NCBI RefSeq assembly: GCF_000314735.2
Contig: NZ_KB375270.1
Location: 744,001 to 808,000, forward strand
Reading direction: 5' to 3'
DNA: 64,000 nt
Source: Afipia felis ATCC 53690
GTDB taxonomy: Bacteria; Pseudomonadota; Alphaproteobacteria; Rhizobiales; Xanthobacteraceae
Part shown: piece after piece, positions 51,998-60,148 of the stretch
How the letters are laid out: each line of letters starts with the position of its first letter
Position numbering within the stretch: position 1 is the first letter of the stretch
Notes under the pieces: model-generated
What the model was told of the DNA's origin: nothing
The model's database searches: none
The model's input: only the letters and a program-made list of their open reading frames with translations
Made by a program: the position numbers and the translations under genes

Positions 51998-53319
51998 GGG
52001 CCAACCTGCTGCAATGAAATTCCGCTTTCGCCGTTTCGGCTCCTGTACACAGGCGCCTGATTTATCGTCGCAACGTATGCTTCGGCGTATCGATCGGCCG
52101 TGAGCTGAAGACCAAACTCTCGTCGCACCAACTGCCCGGCGCGCGCGGCCATCACACGCGCAATCTCTCGCCCCCGCAACATCTCCAGGATTCGTTCGGC
52201 GAGTGCGCGCGGATCTCGTGGCGGCACCAGAAATCCGCTCCATCGATCCATGACCACATCGGTGCATCCCGGCATCGTTGTCGTAACGATGGGCAGGTTT
52301 GCGAGTGCCGCCTCAAGCAGGACGCGCGGGACGCCTTCGCGATACTCTGTCGGGAATGCGAAAACGTCGGATAGCCGGAGCAGGGCGGGAATGTCCGATC
52401 TCTGGCCGGTTGAGATCACATAAGGTATGTGGCGATCGAGGTCGGCCTGTGTGATGGCCGACGATCCCTCGCTGGCGCGGGGGCCGACAAGCAGGAAACG
52501 GACGCTGGGACGCTCTTTGTTCACCAATGCCGCGGCAGCAAGAAGGGTGGGGATTCCCTTTTGACGAGTCATTCGGGAAACTGTGATGACGATCTCAGAT
52601 CGATCCAGCTTCAGTTGCCGACGAATCTTGGCTGATGATGGGCTGTCGAGAAGAGCCCCATCGAAAGCCTCGACATCGACGCCTGATCCCGGAATCAGCC
52701 GGCGTTGACCTTGCCCGATCATGCGATGTCTTTCGAAGAAAGCTTGGTCGTCTCGATTCTGAAATATCGTCATCGCGGTGAAGCGCGCCGCGATACGATG
52801 CAGCATTGGAAATACCTGGCGGAGCGTCAGGGCCGTCGCAGAGCGCGACGAATATATTTGGCCAAGTCCGTTGATCGTGCGGATGGCGTGAACGTCCGGC
52901 AGATTGCGGACTGCGATGGGCACCAGAAGGTTTGGCTTTGTGTCGAAGCTTTGAGCAATATCTGGCTTAACCTCCGCGATGAGCTTTGACAGCGCATGGA
53001 TCGCAGATCTGTCGGCGAGCGGATTGATAAACCTGTCGAACCGAAATGGATGAAAATCGATCTCATGTTTGGCGAAGGGAGTAGGGTCGCCGGTCCCTGC
53101 CGCAGTGACAGCAAAACCTCGGTCCCGGAGCGCGAGCAGGAATGGAATGCGCAAATTGTGATCTTCGCCTCCGATGCAGAGGAGGTGTGGCTTTGTGTAT
53201 CGGCGGCTGGAAGATCGGGCGTTATCTTTTTTGCAATTCGTCGCTTTCAAATGGATGTTCGGCCGGTACGTATGGTCACGGGCCTGGCTCTCGGTATAAG
53301 AGGAAAATCCATCGGTCAT
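51994..53319 (-). CDS. Glycosyltransferase family 4
   Basis: A 441-residue GT-B glycosyltransferase. Residues 45-230 form the acceptor domain (HLLCIGGEDHNLRIPFLLAL; AFDGALLDSPSS preceded by RRLIPGSGVDVEAFD). The donor domain has VITVSRMTRQKGIPTLLAAA, EYREGVPRVLLEAALANLPI (the EGxPxxxxEA motif) and GCTDVVMDRWSGFLVPPRDP. The donor sugar is unknown. The first 40 residues are charged and not conserved in type, so a later start is possible. It is the first gene of the leftward exopolysaccharide unit. Confidence 0.9.
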   Translation of the reverse strand: MTDGFSSYTESQARDHTYRPNIHLKATNCKKDNARSSSRRYTKPHLLCIGGEDHNLRIPFLLALRDRGFAVTAAGTGDPTPFAKHEIDFHPFRFDRFINPLADRSAIHALSKLIAEVKPDIAQSFDTKPNLLVPIAVRNLPDVHAIRTINGLGQIYSSRSATALTLRQVFPMLHRIAARFTAMTIFQNRDDQAFFERHRMIGQGQRRLIPGSGVDVEAFDGALLDSPSSAKIRRQLKLDRSEIVITVSRMTRQKGIPTLLAAAALVNKERPSVRFLLVGPRASEGSSAITQADLDRHIPYVISTGQRSDIPALLRLSDVFAFPTEYREGVPRVLLEAALANLPIVTTTMPGCTDVVMDRWSGFLVPPRDPRALAERILEMLRGREIARVMAARAGQLVRREFGLQLTADRYAEAYVATINQAPVYRSRNGESGISLQQVGP

Positions 53320-53647
53320 CGGAGCGCACCTGCAACGCGTGGCTACATCTCGCTGTCGCTACAGCCTTCGCTTCATCCGTATATGGCGGGGTTGCCGATC
53401 AGATAAATGACTGCTGTTAGATAGAGATGGGACAATGCTATCAGCAGGAGGGTATGCCGATCTGGTGCATTACGGAGTACCTATATCGGGGTATGCAATG
53501 CAGCTTCGACTGTGTGTTGATCGCAGGGTTTGCAGCGACACTTGCTATTCGCGCGATGCTTGCTTTCGCAAGCAAAAGATCGCCAGTCTGGCGCTGGTGA
53601 CTCGGGTGCCAGATCTGGAATTCAGTGTGTGTCGTTCTGGATTCGTA
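53320..53647. other. Intergenic region upstream of the leftward exopolysaccharide unit
   Basis: No gene is visible in these 328 bases. A perfect hairpin TGCTTGC-TTTC-GCAAGCA lies at 53557-53574. It is not followed by T residues on the minus strand, so it is not an obvious terminator for the LuxR gene. The promoter of the leftward unit should be here. Confidence 0.35.
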
Positions 53648-54298
53648 TCAAACCAAGAGCCAAGCGGGTCCGGAATAAGTGACTGCCATTGCTACGAGCT
53701 CGGCGCGGTTCTTGATGGAAAGCTTGTGGTAGATGTGGTGAAGGTGAAGCTTGATGGTACCTTCAGAAACGTTCAACCGGCGAGCGGCTTCCTTGTTCGA
53801 AATCCCTGCGGATATCTGATGCATGATCTCGCGTTCGCGCTCGGTCAGACACGCGTGGGGCTGGTTTGGGGTGTCGACAGGCGCTGCCTTGCTTTGATGT
53901 CGCAATGGAGGCTTGTGGTGCGATGTGGAATTCGCTGGCTCATGACTACCGGCGATCTGTGCCAGGCATCGCGCCAATGTTGATCCCTTGAGGGGTAAGT
54001 CGTAAGTGGCGTTGACGGATGTGTCGTCCGGCTCGGATAATGCCGCGAGGAAGACTACACGTGTGAAGGAGCAGGCTGAGGCGATCTTCGCTAGAATGTC
54101 GTGCCCCGGAATTTTGCTGTACGTCAGGCGTTCGATGATCGCGATGTCGGGGGATTTGGCTTGGACGAGCCGGACGCATTCGGAAATCGTGGCACAGCTT
54201 GAGATGACTTCGAAATTGCCTTCAGCACTTAGAAAATTGGCGAGGCTCTGCGAAACCAAAGGGTTGCGATTCGCAATAACGACCCTAACGCAACGCAT
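53648..54298 (-). CDS. LuxR-type regulator with degenerate receiver domain
   Basis: A 216-residue regulator. Residues 1-120 have the receiver fold (CVRVVIANRNPLVSQSLANF), but the acidic pair is replaced by AN and the phospho-acceptor Asp position reads IAIIERL, with Glu. The Lys is kept (DLPLKGS). The C-terminal LuxR HTH is intact: LTEREREIMHQISAGISNKE, then AARRLNVSEGTIKLHLHHIY. Phosphorylation-independent or constitutively active-like behaviour is likely. It lies between the leftward exopolysaccharide unit and a divergent second LuxR gene. Confidence 0.85.
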   Translation of the reverse strand: MRCVRVVIANRNPLVSQSLANFLSAEGNFEVISSCATISECVRLVQAKSPDIAIIERLTYSKIPGHDILAKIASACSFTRVVFLAALSEPDDTSVNATYDLPLKGSTLARCLAQIAGSHEPANSTSHHKPPLRHQSKAAPVDTPNQPHACLTEREREIMHQISAGISNKEAARRLNVSEGTIKLHLHHIYHKLSIKNRAELVAMAVTYSGPAWLLV

Positions 54299-54785
54299 GA
54301 CACACCTCTGAAATGGGTGCCCCCCACTCAGTACAAATGTGGCCTAAGAGGCATATCCTCAGGCGCAATAGCGTAACAGGAAACGCTCCCACATCTGTGC
54401 CCAGCCGGCAAATCAAAAATCTGTAACAGAACAGGAGAAAGCCTAACTCTTTCGGGGTAGGGCCGGCTGTCCGATCACAGTCCTAAGCATGACCGGGCAG
54501 GGGTTGGCAGGGGGCGGGCCGTTTCGGAAGCCCTCGCGCGCATAACGAACGATATATATCGATGCCGCGAATTGTCATTTACATTTCATAAAAGGATTAC
54601 GGTCTGATCCATTTCGGACGTTTGATCAGTGGCTGGGTTTTCAGAAGAAAATAATCGCTCAGGCAGGAACGGAGGGATTAGGAGGCTGTACCAAGACTAG
54701 GATTTATATCCTTGGATCGCTTGGTTGATGTTGGCCAATGACGGCTTCGACGCGGGAACGAAGTCAGTCAGAAGTTGGCGTAGTT
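54299..54785. promoter_or_regulatory. Divergent control region between two LuxR-type genes
   Basis: No gene is visible in this 487-base stretch. Palindromes include CGATATATATCG at 54550-54561 and AGGAT-TTAT-ATCCT at 54699-54712, the latter nested in CCAAG/CCTTGG. An imperfect repeat CCTAAGAGG/CCTCAGG lies near 54342-54362. These are candidate sites for the regulators encoded on either side. Confidence 0.4.
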
Positions 54786-55589
54786 ATGGAGTCGAACATG
54801 CGTGCGACCGTCATTGTCGGATCGAATAATCTTTTCCGCGAAGGTCTTAGTCGTATTCTTGGAGCCGCTGATTTTAATGTTCTGGATGCAATCACGGGTG
54901 TCGACGATATCGTTCTGGAGTCCGTGGCCCTACATGATTGCGTTCTGTTCATTCTCGATGCCGGCGATGGCTCGAATGCCGTGCTCGATCAGATCAAGCT
55001 CATCAAGGCGCGAAATCCGATGTGGCGCGTCGTGGTGCTGGATAACACCAATCAATTGATCAATATCCCGTCTGTTTATCGCGCAGGTGTCAGCGCCTAC
55101 CTGGCCAATGTAGCAACGTCGGTTGCTTTCATCAAATTTCTAGAGCTTGTGATGCTGGGCGAAACAATCCTGCCGGCCGCGTTTCTTCCATTCGTTCTTG
55201 ATCAGGCCAACGATGGAAACGGTGCGAATTCTCACGTCGATGCAAGCGAATGCAAGGGAGATCTGGAGCAGCAGCTGATCGCAGCGGCTGGCGGATCCCC
55301 GATGCCGCAATTGTCGTTGCGGGAAAAAGTGGTCCTGCGCTGCATTATTGAAGGTGGATCGAACAAGATGATCGCGCGGAAAATTGCCATCTCGGAGGCA
55401 ACCGTAAAAGTTCACGTCAAGTCGATCCTTCGTAAGATACGCGTCCATAGCCGCACACAGGCAGCCATTTGGGGCATGAACAGCGGATTCTCCCTTTGCC
55501 AAATCGAGAGCGGCTCGACGCTCTCCCCTCCGATCGTGGTGAACCGGCCAGAGTCTAAGGGCATGGCGGCATTGCCTCCCGCGCGATGA
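54786..55589 (+). CDS. LuxR-type regulator with partly degenerate receiver domain
   Basis: A 267-residue regulator from the ATG at 54786 ([20 protein letters not shown]); starts at 54738 and 54798 are also possible. The receiver keeps an Asp at the acceptor position ([11 protein letters not shown]), but the N-terminal acidic pair reads SN and the conserved Lys is missing ([10 protein letters not shown]). The HTH is intact: [20 protein letters not shown], then [20 protein letters not shown]. The C-terminal 45 residues are an extension. It is divergent from the first LuxR gene and upstream of the rightward exopolysaccharide genes. Confidence 0.85.
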   Translation: MESNMRATVIVGSNNLFREGLSRILGAADFNVLDAITGVDDIVLESVALHDCVLFILDAGDGSNAVLDQIKLIKARNPMWRVVVLDNTNQLINIPSVYRAGVSAYLANVATSVAFIKFLELVMLGETILPAAFLPFVLDQANDGNGANSHVDASECKGDLEQQLIAAAGGSPMPQLSLREKVVLRCIIEGGSNKMIARKIAISEATVKVHVKSILRKIRVHSRTQAAIWGMNSGFSLCQIESGSTLSPPIVVNRPESKGMAALPPAR

Positions 55590-55711
55590 GAAAGAAGCCT
55601 CTGCCGCTCATGGTAGATGCACGTCAGGAAAGAAGCCAAAGGTACGTTCTGGACGTCGATTGAGAAGAGACGAGGCATCTTCGATTTTCCGAATTCGCTG
55701 ATCGGATAAAC

Positions 55712-56980
55712 ATGGGCGAGATGTGCGCGCTGACGGCAAGAGGAATGTTCTATGTGGCGTTGCTATGGAGCGCGTCGCACGTCTCGGCGTTCGCCATTGA
55801 TGATCTGAAGACGGCGCAGGCTCTTCCGACGCTTTCCGCGCCGAATGTCGCCTATCTGCAGGAGGCGAGGGACCCGGCGTTTGGCACGCCCGTGACTCGC
55901 GTGACAGACCCAGGCGCGAGGATGCCCGGCGGTGTTGTCTGTAAGCCCGCGTACTGCACGCACAGGTACTCTAGCTCTCAGGCATGGAATGCCGATCAGA
56001 GCTTGCTGGTGATCACGAACGGCTGCCTCGGGCTATGTTTCCTGGATGGACAGACCTACGTTCCTCTTTTCCATCGTTCGACGCCAGATGAATGCGAGTG
56101 GCATCCAACGGATTCGCGGCTGATGATATGTGTCAGCAGCCGCGCAATTTATACTTGGAATCCCCGGAGCGATATCAAGACAATCGTTTTCGCTGGAGAT
56201 GGCTACCGCAATCTCCAATTCGGGCCTTACAAAGGTAACCCATCACGAGACGGTAGAAGACTGGCCGTTCGCGCAACGACAGCCGACGGGACCCTTGTAG
56301 TCTTTGCCTATGACATTCAAGACAAGACGAAATTTTCGGATATCGATCTTACGAAACTGCCGGGAAAGAACGGCTATTGTTCGATCTCTCCATCTGGGCG
56401 TTACATTTTCTGCTCTCAGAAAATGCCCGGGGATATTGACCACGGATATGTGTTTGCGGTTGATGGCACGCAGCTCCAGTACTGGAGCGATCATCATCGT
56501 CCAGGTCATGGCGACATGACGATCGATGCTGATGGCAGTGACGTCTACGTCGGCATCAGCAAAGACTATCCGGACAAGTTTCACATCATCAAGCGTCGGC
56601 TGATTGACGGCAAGGTTACGGACCTCGCGCCTTACGGAGAGGGGCAGCACGCGTCGCTTCGGAACATCAATCTGCCGGGATGGGTCTTCCTGAGCTATGG
56701 CGGCAATTATGCCGAGATTGCCGCCCATCCAAACTGGGCGCCCTTCTACCAGGAGGTGGTTGCTCTCCGCATTGATGGGAGTGGAGAGGTCCGGCGGATC
56801 GCCCAGACCCGCAATCCCAGGCATGACTATTGGAGCGAGACCCACGCATCGCCATCGCCCGACGGGTCGCAGGTGATCTGGTCCAGCAATTGGGGGCAGC
56901 CTGGTGGCCCAGTCGCGGATTACGTCACGCGATTGTCCTGGCCGAAAGAGTTCTCGAAGCAGTCCTCAATGCGTCAATGA
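55712..56980 (+). CDS. Exported WD40-like (PD40) beta-propeller protein
   Basis: A 422-residue periplasmic or secreted protein. The signal peptide is GMFYVALLWSASHVSAFA. Repeats of the TolB/PD40 type are visible: AWNADQSLLVITNG, GNPSRDGRRLAVRA, CSISPSGRYIFCSQ and HASPSPDGSQVIWSSNWG. The fold is shared with TolB and with oligogalacturonate lyase, but no catalytic set could be assigned. Its position between a regulator and the export gene suggests binding, modifying or cutting the polymer. Confidence 0.75.
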   Translation: MGEMCALTARGMFYVALLWSASHVSAFAIDDLKTAQALPTLSAPNVAYLQEARDPAFGTPVTRVTDPGARMPGGVVCKPAYCTHRYSSSQAWNADQSLLVITNGCLGLCFLDGQTYVPLFHRSTPDECEWHPTDSRLMICVSSRAIYTWNPRSDIKTIVFAGDGYRNLQFGPYKGNPSRDGRRLAVRATTADGTLVVFAYDIQDKTKFSDIDLTKLPGKNGYCSISPSGRYIFCSQKMPGDIDHGYVFAVDGTQLQYWSDHHRPGHGDMTIDADGSDVYVGISKDYPDKFHIIKRRLIDGKVTDLAPYGEGQHASLRNINLPGWVFLSYGGNYAEIAAHPNWAPFYQEVVALRIDGSGEVRRIAQTRNPRHDYWSETHASPSPDGSQVIWSSNWGQPGGPVADYVTRLSWPKEFSKQSSMRQ

Positions 56981-57002
56981 CCGCCAACACAGGAGTGGCA
57001 TC

Positions 57003-58301
57003 ATGTCGACGGCTCGATTGTCAATGGAACCCGGCTTCTTTGGATGTCGCAAGGTTGCACGCCTCTTCTGTTTCGAGTTCCTGCTGTTTGCAGCAGCAAT
57101 GTTATGTGCAGCGTCTCCGGCGAAGGCCGAGTATAAGTTGCATGTCGGCGATGTGATCGAGATTTCGGTCGCAAGAGCGCCAGAGCTCAAACAACGCGTT
57201 CCCGTGCAATTGGACGGCTCGATCTCATTTCCGATGTTGGGAAATCTTCCGGTCGCAGGCCTCACGCCTTCGGAGGCCCAATCCAGAATTCAGGCGATCC
57301 TCGCCACCAAGGTCTTCCGTCAGCGGCTCTCCGATGGGCGCGACAACGAGATTATGATCGACCATGACGAGGTGACGGCAACTGTCGTGGAATATCGGCC
57401 TATATACGTCAATGGGGATGTTTCCAAGCCCGGTGAGTATGCTTACAGGCCGTTGATGACGGTTCGTCAGGCGGTCGCTCTATCGGGCGGCTATGAGCTG
57501 ATGCGTTATCGCATGCAGAACCCTGTTCTCGAAGCCGCGGATCTGAGAGCCGAGTATGAGTCCTTATGGGCGGAGTTCGCCAAGGAGCAGGCGCATGTCT
57601 GGCGTCTGAAGACGGAGCTCGGAGAGGATAAGAGCCTCGATCAGAGCAGCCTCAAGAATTTGCCGTTAAGTCAATCGACTATCTCCGAAATCGTACATGT
57701 CGAGGCGGAGCAATTGAAAGCCCGTCAGGCGGATTACGATAATCAAAAGGCCTCCTTGCAACATGCGGTCGCACTGGGAGAAAAAGAGATCGGGGTTCTG
57801 ACAGAGCAGCAGAAGCAGGATGACGAAGGGGCTCAGGCCGATATAGATGAGTTGCAGAGGACCCTGGATTTCTATGGTAAAGGCGCGCTTCCAAGTCCGC
57901 GCGTTGCGGATTCCCGTCGCGCGGTGCTGATGTCGTCGACCCGCAAGTTGCAGACATCAGCTCAACTAATGCAGATCAAACAGCAACAGGGTGATTTCGA
58001 GCGCCAGCTTGGGAAGCTCGACGATCAACGTAGGATGGACCTGCTCCGCGAGTTGCAGGATGCCAATTTGAAGCTTGCAGAGGTTCGGGCGAAGCTGCAA
58101 AGCACATCGGAAAAACTGCAGTATGCGACACTTGTTCGATCGCAATTCGTTCGGGGCGGCAGCCAACCCGAGATTGTTGTCATAAGGATGGGTGAAAAAG
58201 GTCAGATGCGCATTCGGACGAATGAAGAATCCGAACTTCAGCCTGGAGATGTTGTGGAGGTGACTCTACGACCGGGCCAGTCCAGCGATCAGAATGAGTA
58301 A
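57003..58301 (+). CDS. Polysaccharide export protein (ExoF/Wza family)
   Basis: A 432-residue outer-envelope export protein. The start at 57003 puts the signal LFCFEFLLFAAAMLCAASPAKA near the N-terminus, without a lipobox Cys, as in ExoF. The Poly_export domain follows (YKLHVGDVIEISVARAPELK; VQLDGSISFPMLGNLPVAGL), then a SLBB repeat (YVNGDVSKPGEYAYRPLMTV). A long coiled coil runs at about 180-380 (FAKEQAHVWRLKTELGED and onward), and a second SLBB-like end is GMRIRTNEESELQPGDVVEV in approximate form. It would pair with the ExoP-type protein. Confidence 0.88.
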   Translation: MSTARLSMEPGFFGCRKVARLFCFEFLLFAAAMLCAASPAKAEYKLHVGDVIEISVARAPELKQRVPVQLDGSISFPMLGNLPVAGLTPSEAQSRIQAILATKVFRQRLSDGRDNEIMIDHDEVTATVVEYRPIYVNGDVSKPGEYAYRPLMTVRQAVALSGGYELMRYRMQNPVLEAADLRAEYESLWAEFAKEQAHVWRLKTELGEDKSLDQSSLKNLPLSQSTISEIVHVEAEQLKARQADYDNQKASLQHAVALGEKEIGVLTEQQKQDDEGAQADIDELQRTLDFYGKGALPSPRVADSRRAVLMSSTRKLQTSAQLMQIKQQQGDFERQLGKLDDQRRMDLLRELQDANLKLAEVRAKLQSTSEKLQYATLVRSQFVRGGSQPEIVVIRMGEKGQMRIRTNEESELQPGDVVEVTLRPGQSSDQNE

Positions 58302-58321
58302 TAAGGTAGAACGGAAAGTAT

Positions 58322-58696
58322 ATGCTAAGGAATAGTAGAGAACTTGCGTTGAGGGCTATTGGTTTGATTTCGGTGTTGTCGGTGGTGGTGTTGTCGTTGG
58401 TACCTGGCCGTTTCCGTCCCCACGTTCTGCCGAGTAACCACGAGGAACACTTTATAGCCTATGCTGTGGTGGGCTTCCTTCTTGGCACAAGCTATCCTGC
58501 ACCCAGGCAGCGGCTCATTCTTGCCGTTCTATTGGCTATCGGTGCAGCCTCGCTCGAAACGGCGCAAATTTTCATCGTGGGGCGAACTGCAAGTATTGAG
58601 GATCTCTTGGCCAGCATTCTCGGGGCATGGACAGGTCTTATTCTGTCGCCCCTCGCACAGCGGCTGCTTGACCTGATGTTCAAAGCGGCATCTTGA
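58322..58696 (+). CDS. VanZ-like membrane protein
   Basis: A 124-residue inner-membrane protein with about four TM segments. NHEEHFIAYAVVGFLLGTSY and RTASIEDLLASILGAWTGLI carry the VanZ-like pattern (H-xx-AY and DxLxNxxG-like). Such proteins are frequent in exopolysaccharide loci; their role is unknown. It is the last rightward gene, converging on the secretion genes. Confidence 0.82.
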   Translation: MLRNSRELALRAIGLISVLSVVVLSLVPGRFRPHVLPSNHEEHFIAYAVVGFLLGTSYPAPRQRLILAVLLAIGAASLETAQIFIVGRTASIEDLLASILGAWTGLILSPLAQRLLDLMFKAAS

Positions 58697-58729
58697 TCGG
58701 AACGCCTTCTTCCACATTCAGCAAAGACC

Positions 58730-60148
58730 TCACCGTTCGCGTAAGATATCGTGTCTGTATCGGGCGAGCGGGGAAAGCAGGTAGCTTATGATGCGCCGCG
58801 ATCCGGTCTTGATTTCCGCCGTCACGGCCATGCCGGGAGAGAGTGGGAGAAGCTTGCCGTCGATCTGCATCTGAGTGCGGTCGAGCGCGATCCGGGCTGC
58901 GTAGGTAAGTTCCTGCGTTTTGGGCTCATCTGTCGAATTTTCCGGTAGCATTGGCTGCGTGCGCGATTTCTCGGGGGCAATGGCGTCGCGCGAAACGCTG
59001 ATGATGTGTCCATGAAGCAGGCCGTAGCGTGTGAAGTTGAAGGTATCGACCTTGATTTCGGCTGTTTGTCCGGGGACTACGAAGCCGATATCCCGATTGG
59101 ACACCATGGCCTCGACCTCCACGCCGCCATCTGTCGCCACGATCACAGCGAGTGATTGTGCCGGTGTAACGACGCCACCGATGGTATGGACCGCTAATTG
59201 CTGCACGACGCCGTCAATCGGGGCTGTAAGAATCTGAAGCTTAGCCTTCTGCTTCGCTTTGATGACGTCCTGTCTGAGGCCGCCTGCTTTCTGTTCTGCT
59301 TTTGCAAGATCGTCGAGCAGGGTGCGACGGTACTCGGCCTTGGCCCGCGCTTGCGTCTCGTTGAGCGCGGCAATCGCCGCATTCGTCTCTTGTTCTCTGC
59401 TTTTCTGAACGAGCGTCTCGTGCTGTTGACCGACGAGGTCTTGCAACTCCGACAGATAGGTAATCTTCGAGCCAAGCTTGTTCTCATAGAGATACTCGCG
59501 CATCTTTGTACGCTCCTCAAGCAAGGGCGTGGTGGCTTCGAGTTTGGCGACGTTGGCGGTGATGGTGTCCCGTTCCGCCCGTTTTTGTGCGATCTGTCGG
59601 TCGATCTCGGCGATTTTTGCGCGATGCTCCTGGGTCTGCGTTATCAGATATTGACGCTGCGTTTCGACGAGATCCTTGGCGGCGTCCTGAGGTGGTGCGA
59701 AGCCATCGACCGGATTGTCGTGGTTTGCGAGAGCGGCTTGAAGACGCGCGACATCGAGCTCCGCGGCGATGAAGTCGATTTCCATATGCTTGACATCGGC
59801 CGTATTGATTGTCGGGTCGAGTTCGATCAGCACATCCCCGGCCTTAACCGTTGAACCATCATGAATGTGAATGGCGCGGACCACGCCAGCCTCGAACGGC
59901 TGGATAATTTTGGTGCGGCCATTGGGAATGACCTTGCCGGGTGCAACCGCCACGATATCGACAGTGCCGAGCGATGCCCATATCAGTGCTATTCCGAAAA
60001 GCGCGATGATTGTCGCGCCGAGCGCGCGTGCCGTGGGGGAGGCGGGAGTCTCGATGATTTCAAGCGCTGCCGGTAGGAACGCCGTCTCGTAACGGCGAGA
60101 GGATGTCCGTCGTCCCGGGAACGGTATAATTTTTCTGACGGAGGTCAT
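58730..60148 (-). CDS. Type I secretion periplasmic adaptor (HlyD family)
   Basis: A 472-residue membrane fusion protein. A short cytoplasmic N-terminus (MTSVRKIIPFPGRRTSSRRY) precedes one TM (LGATIIALFGIALIWASLGT), a lipoyl half (AVAPGKVIPNGRTKIIQPFE), a coiled coil (about 130-310) and the second half APIDGVVQQLAVHTIGGVV, ending in the HlyD C-terminal domain. The start at 60148 overlaps the ABC gene by 89 bases; an upstream start at 60190 would overlap more. It works with the ABC exporter and an outer-membrane TolC-like protein encoded elsewhere. Confidence 0.92.
   Translation of the reverse strand: MTSVRKIIPFPGRRTSSRRYETAFLPAALEIIETPASPTARALGATIIALFGIALIWASLGTVDIVAVAPGKVIPNGRTKIIQPFEAGVVRAIHIHDGSTVKAGDVLIELDPTINTADVKHMEIDFIAAELDVARLQAALANHDNPVDGFAPPQDAAKDLVETQRQYLITQTQEHRAKIAEIDRQIAQKRAERDTITANVAKLEATTPLLEERTKMREYLYENKLGSKITYLSELQDLVGQQHETLVQKSREQETNAAIAALNETQARAKAEYRRTLLDDLAKAEQKAGGLRQDVIKAKQKAKLQILTAPIDGVVQQLAVHTIGGVVTPAQSLAVIVATDGGVEVEAMVSNRDIGFVVPGQTAEIKVDTFNFTRYGLLHGHIISVSRDAIAPEKSRTQPMLPENSTDEPKTQELTYAARIALDRTQMQIDGKLLPLSPGMAVTAEIKTGSRRIISYLLSPLARYRHDILRER

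Noticed and set aside
53557..53574. Hairpin TGCTTGC/GCAAGCA as terminator of the LuxR gene at 53648
   Set aside because: There is no T-run after the stem on the minus strand, so I list it only as a hairpin in an intergenic region.
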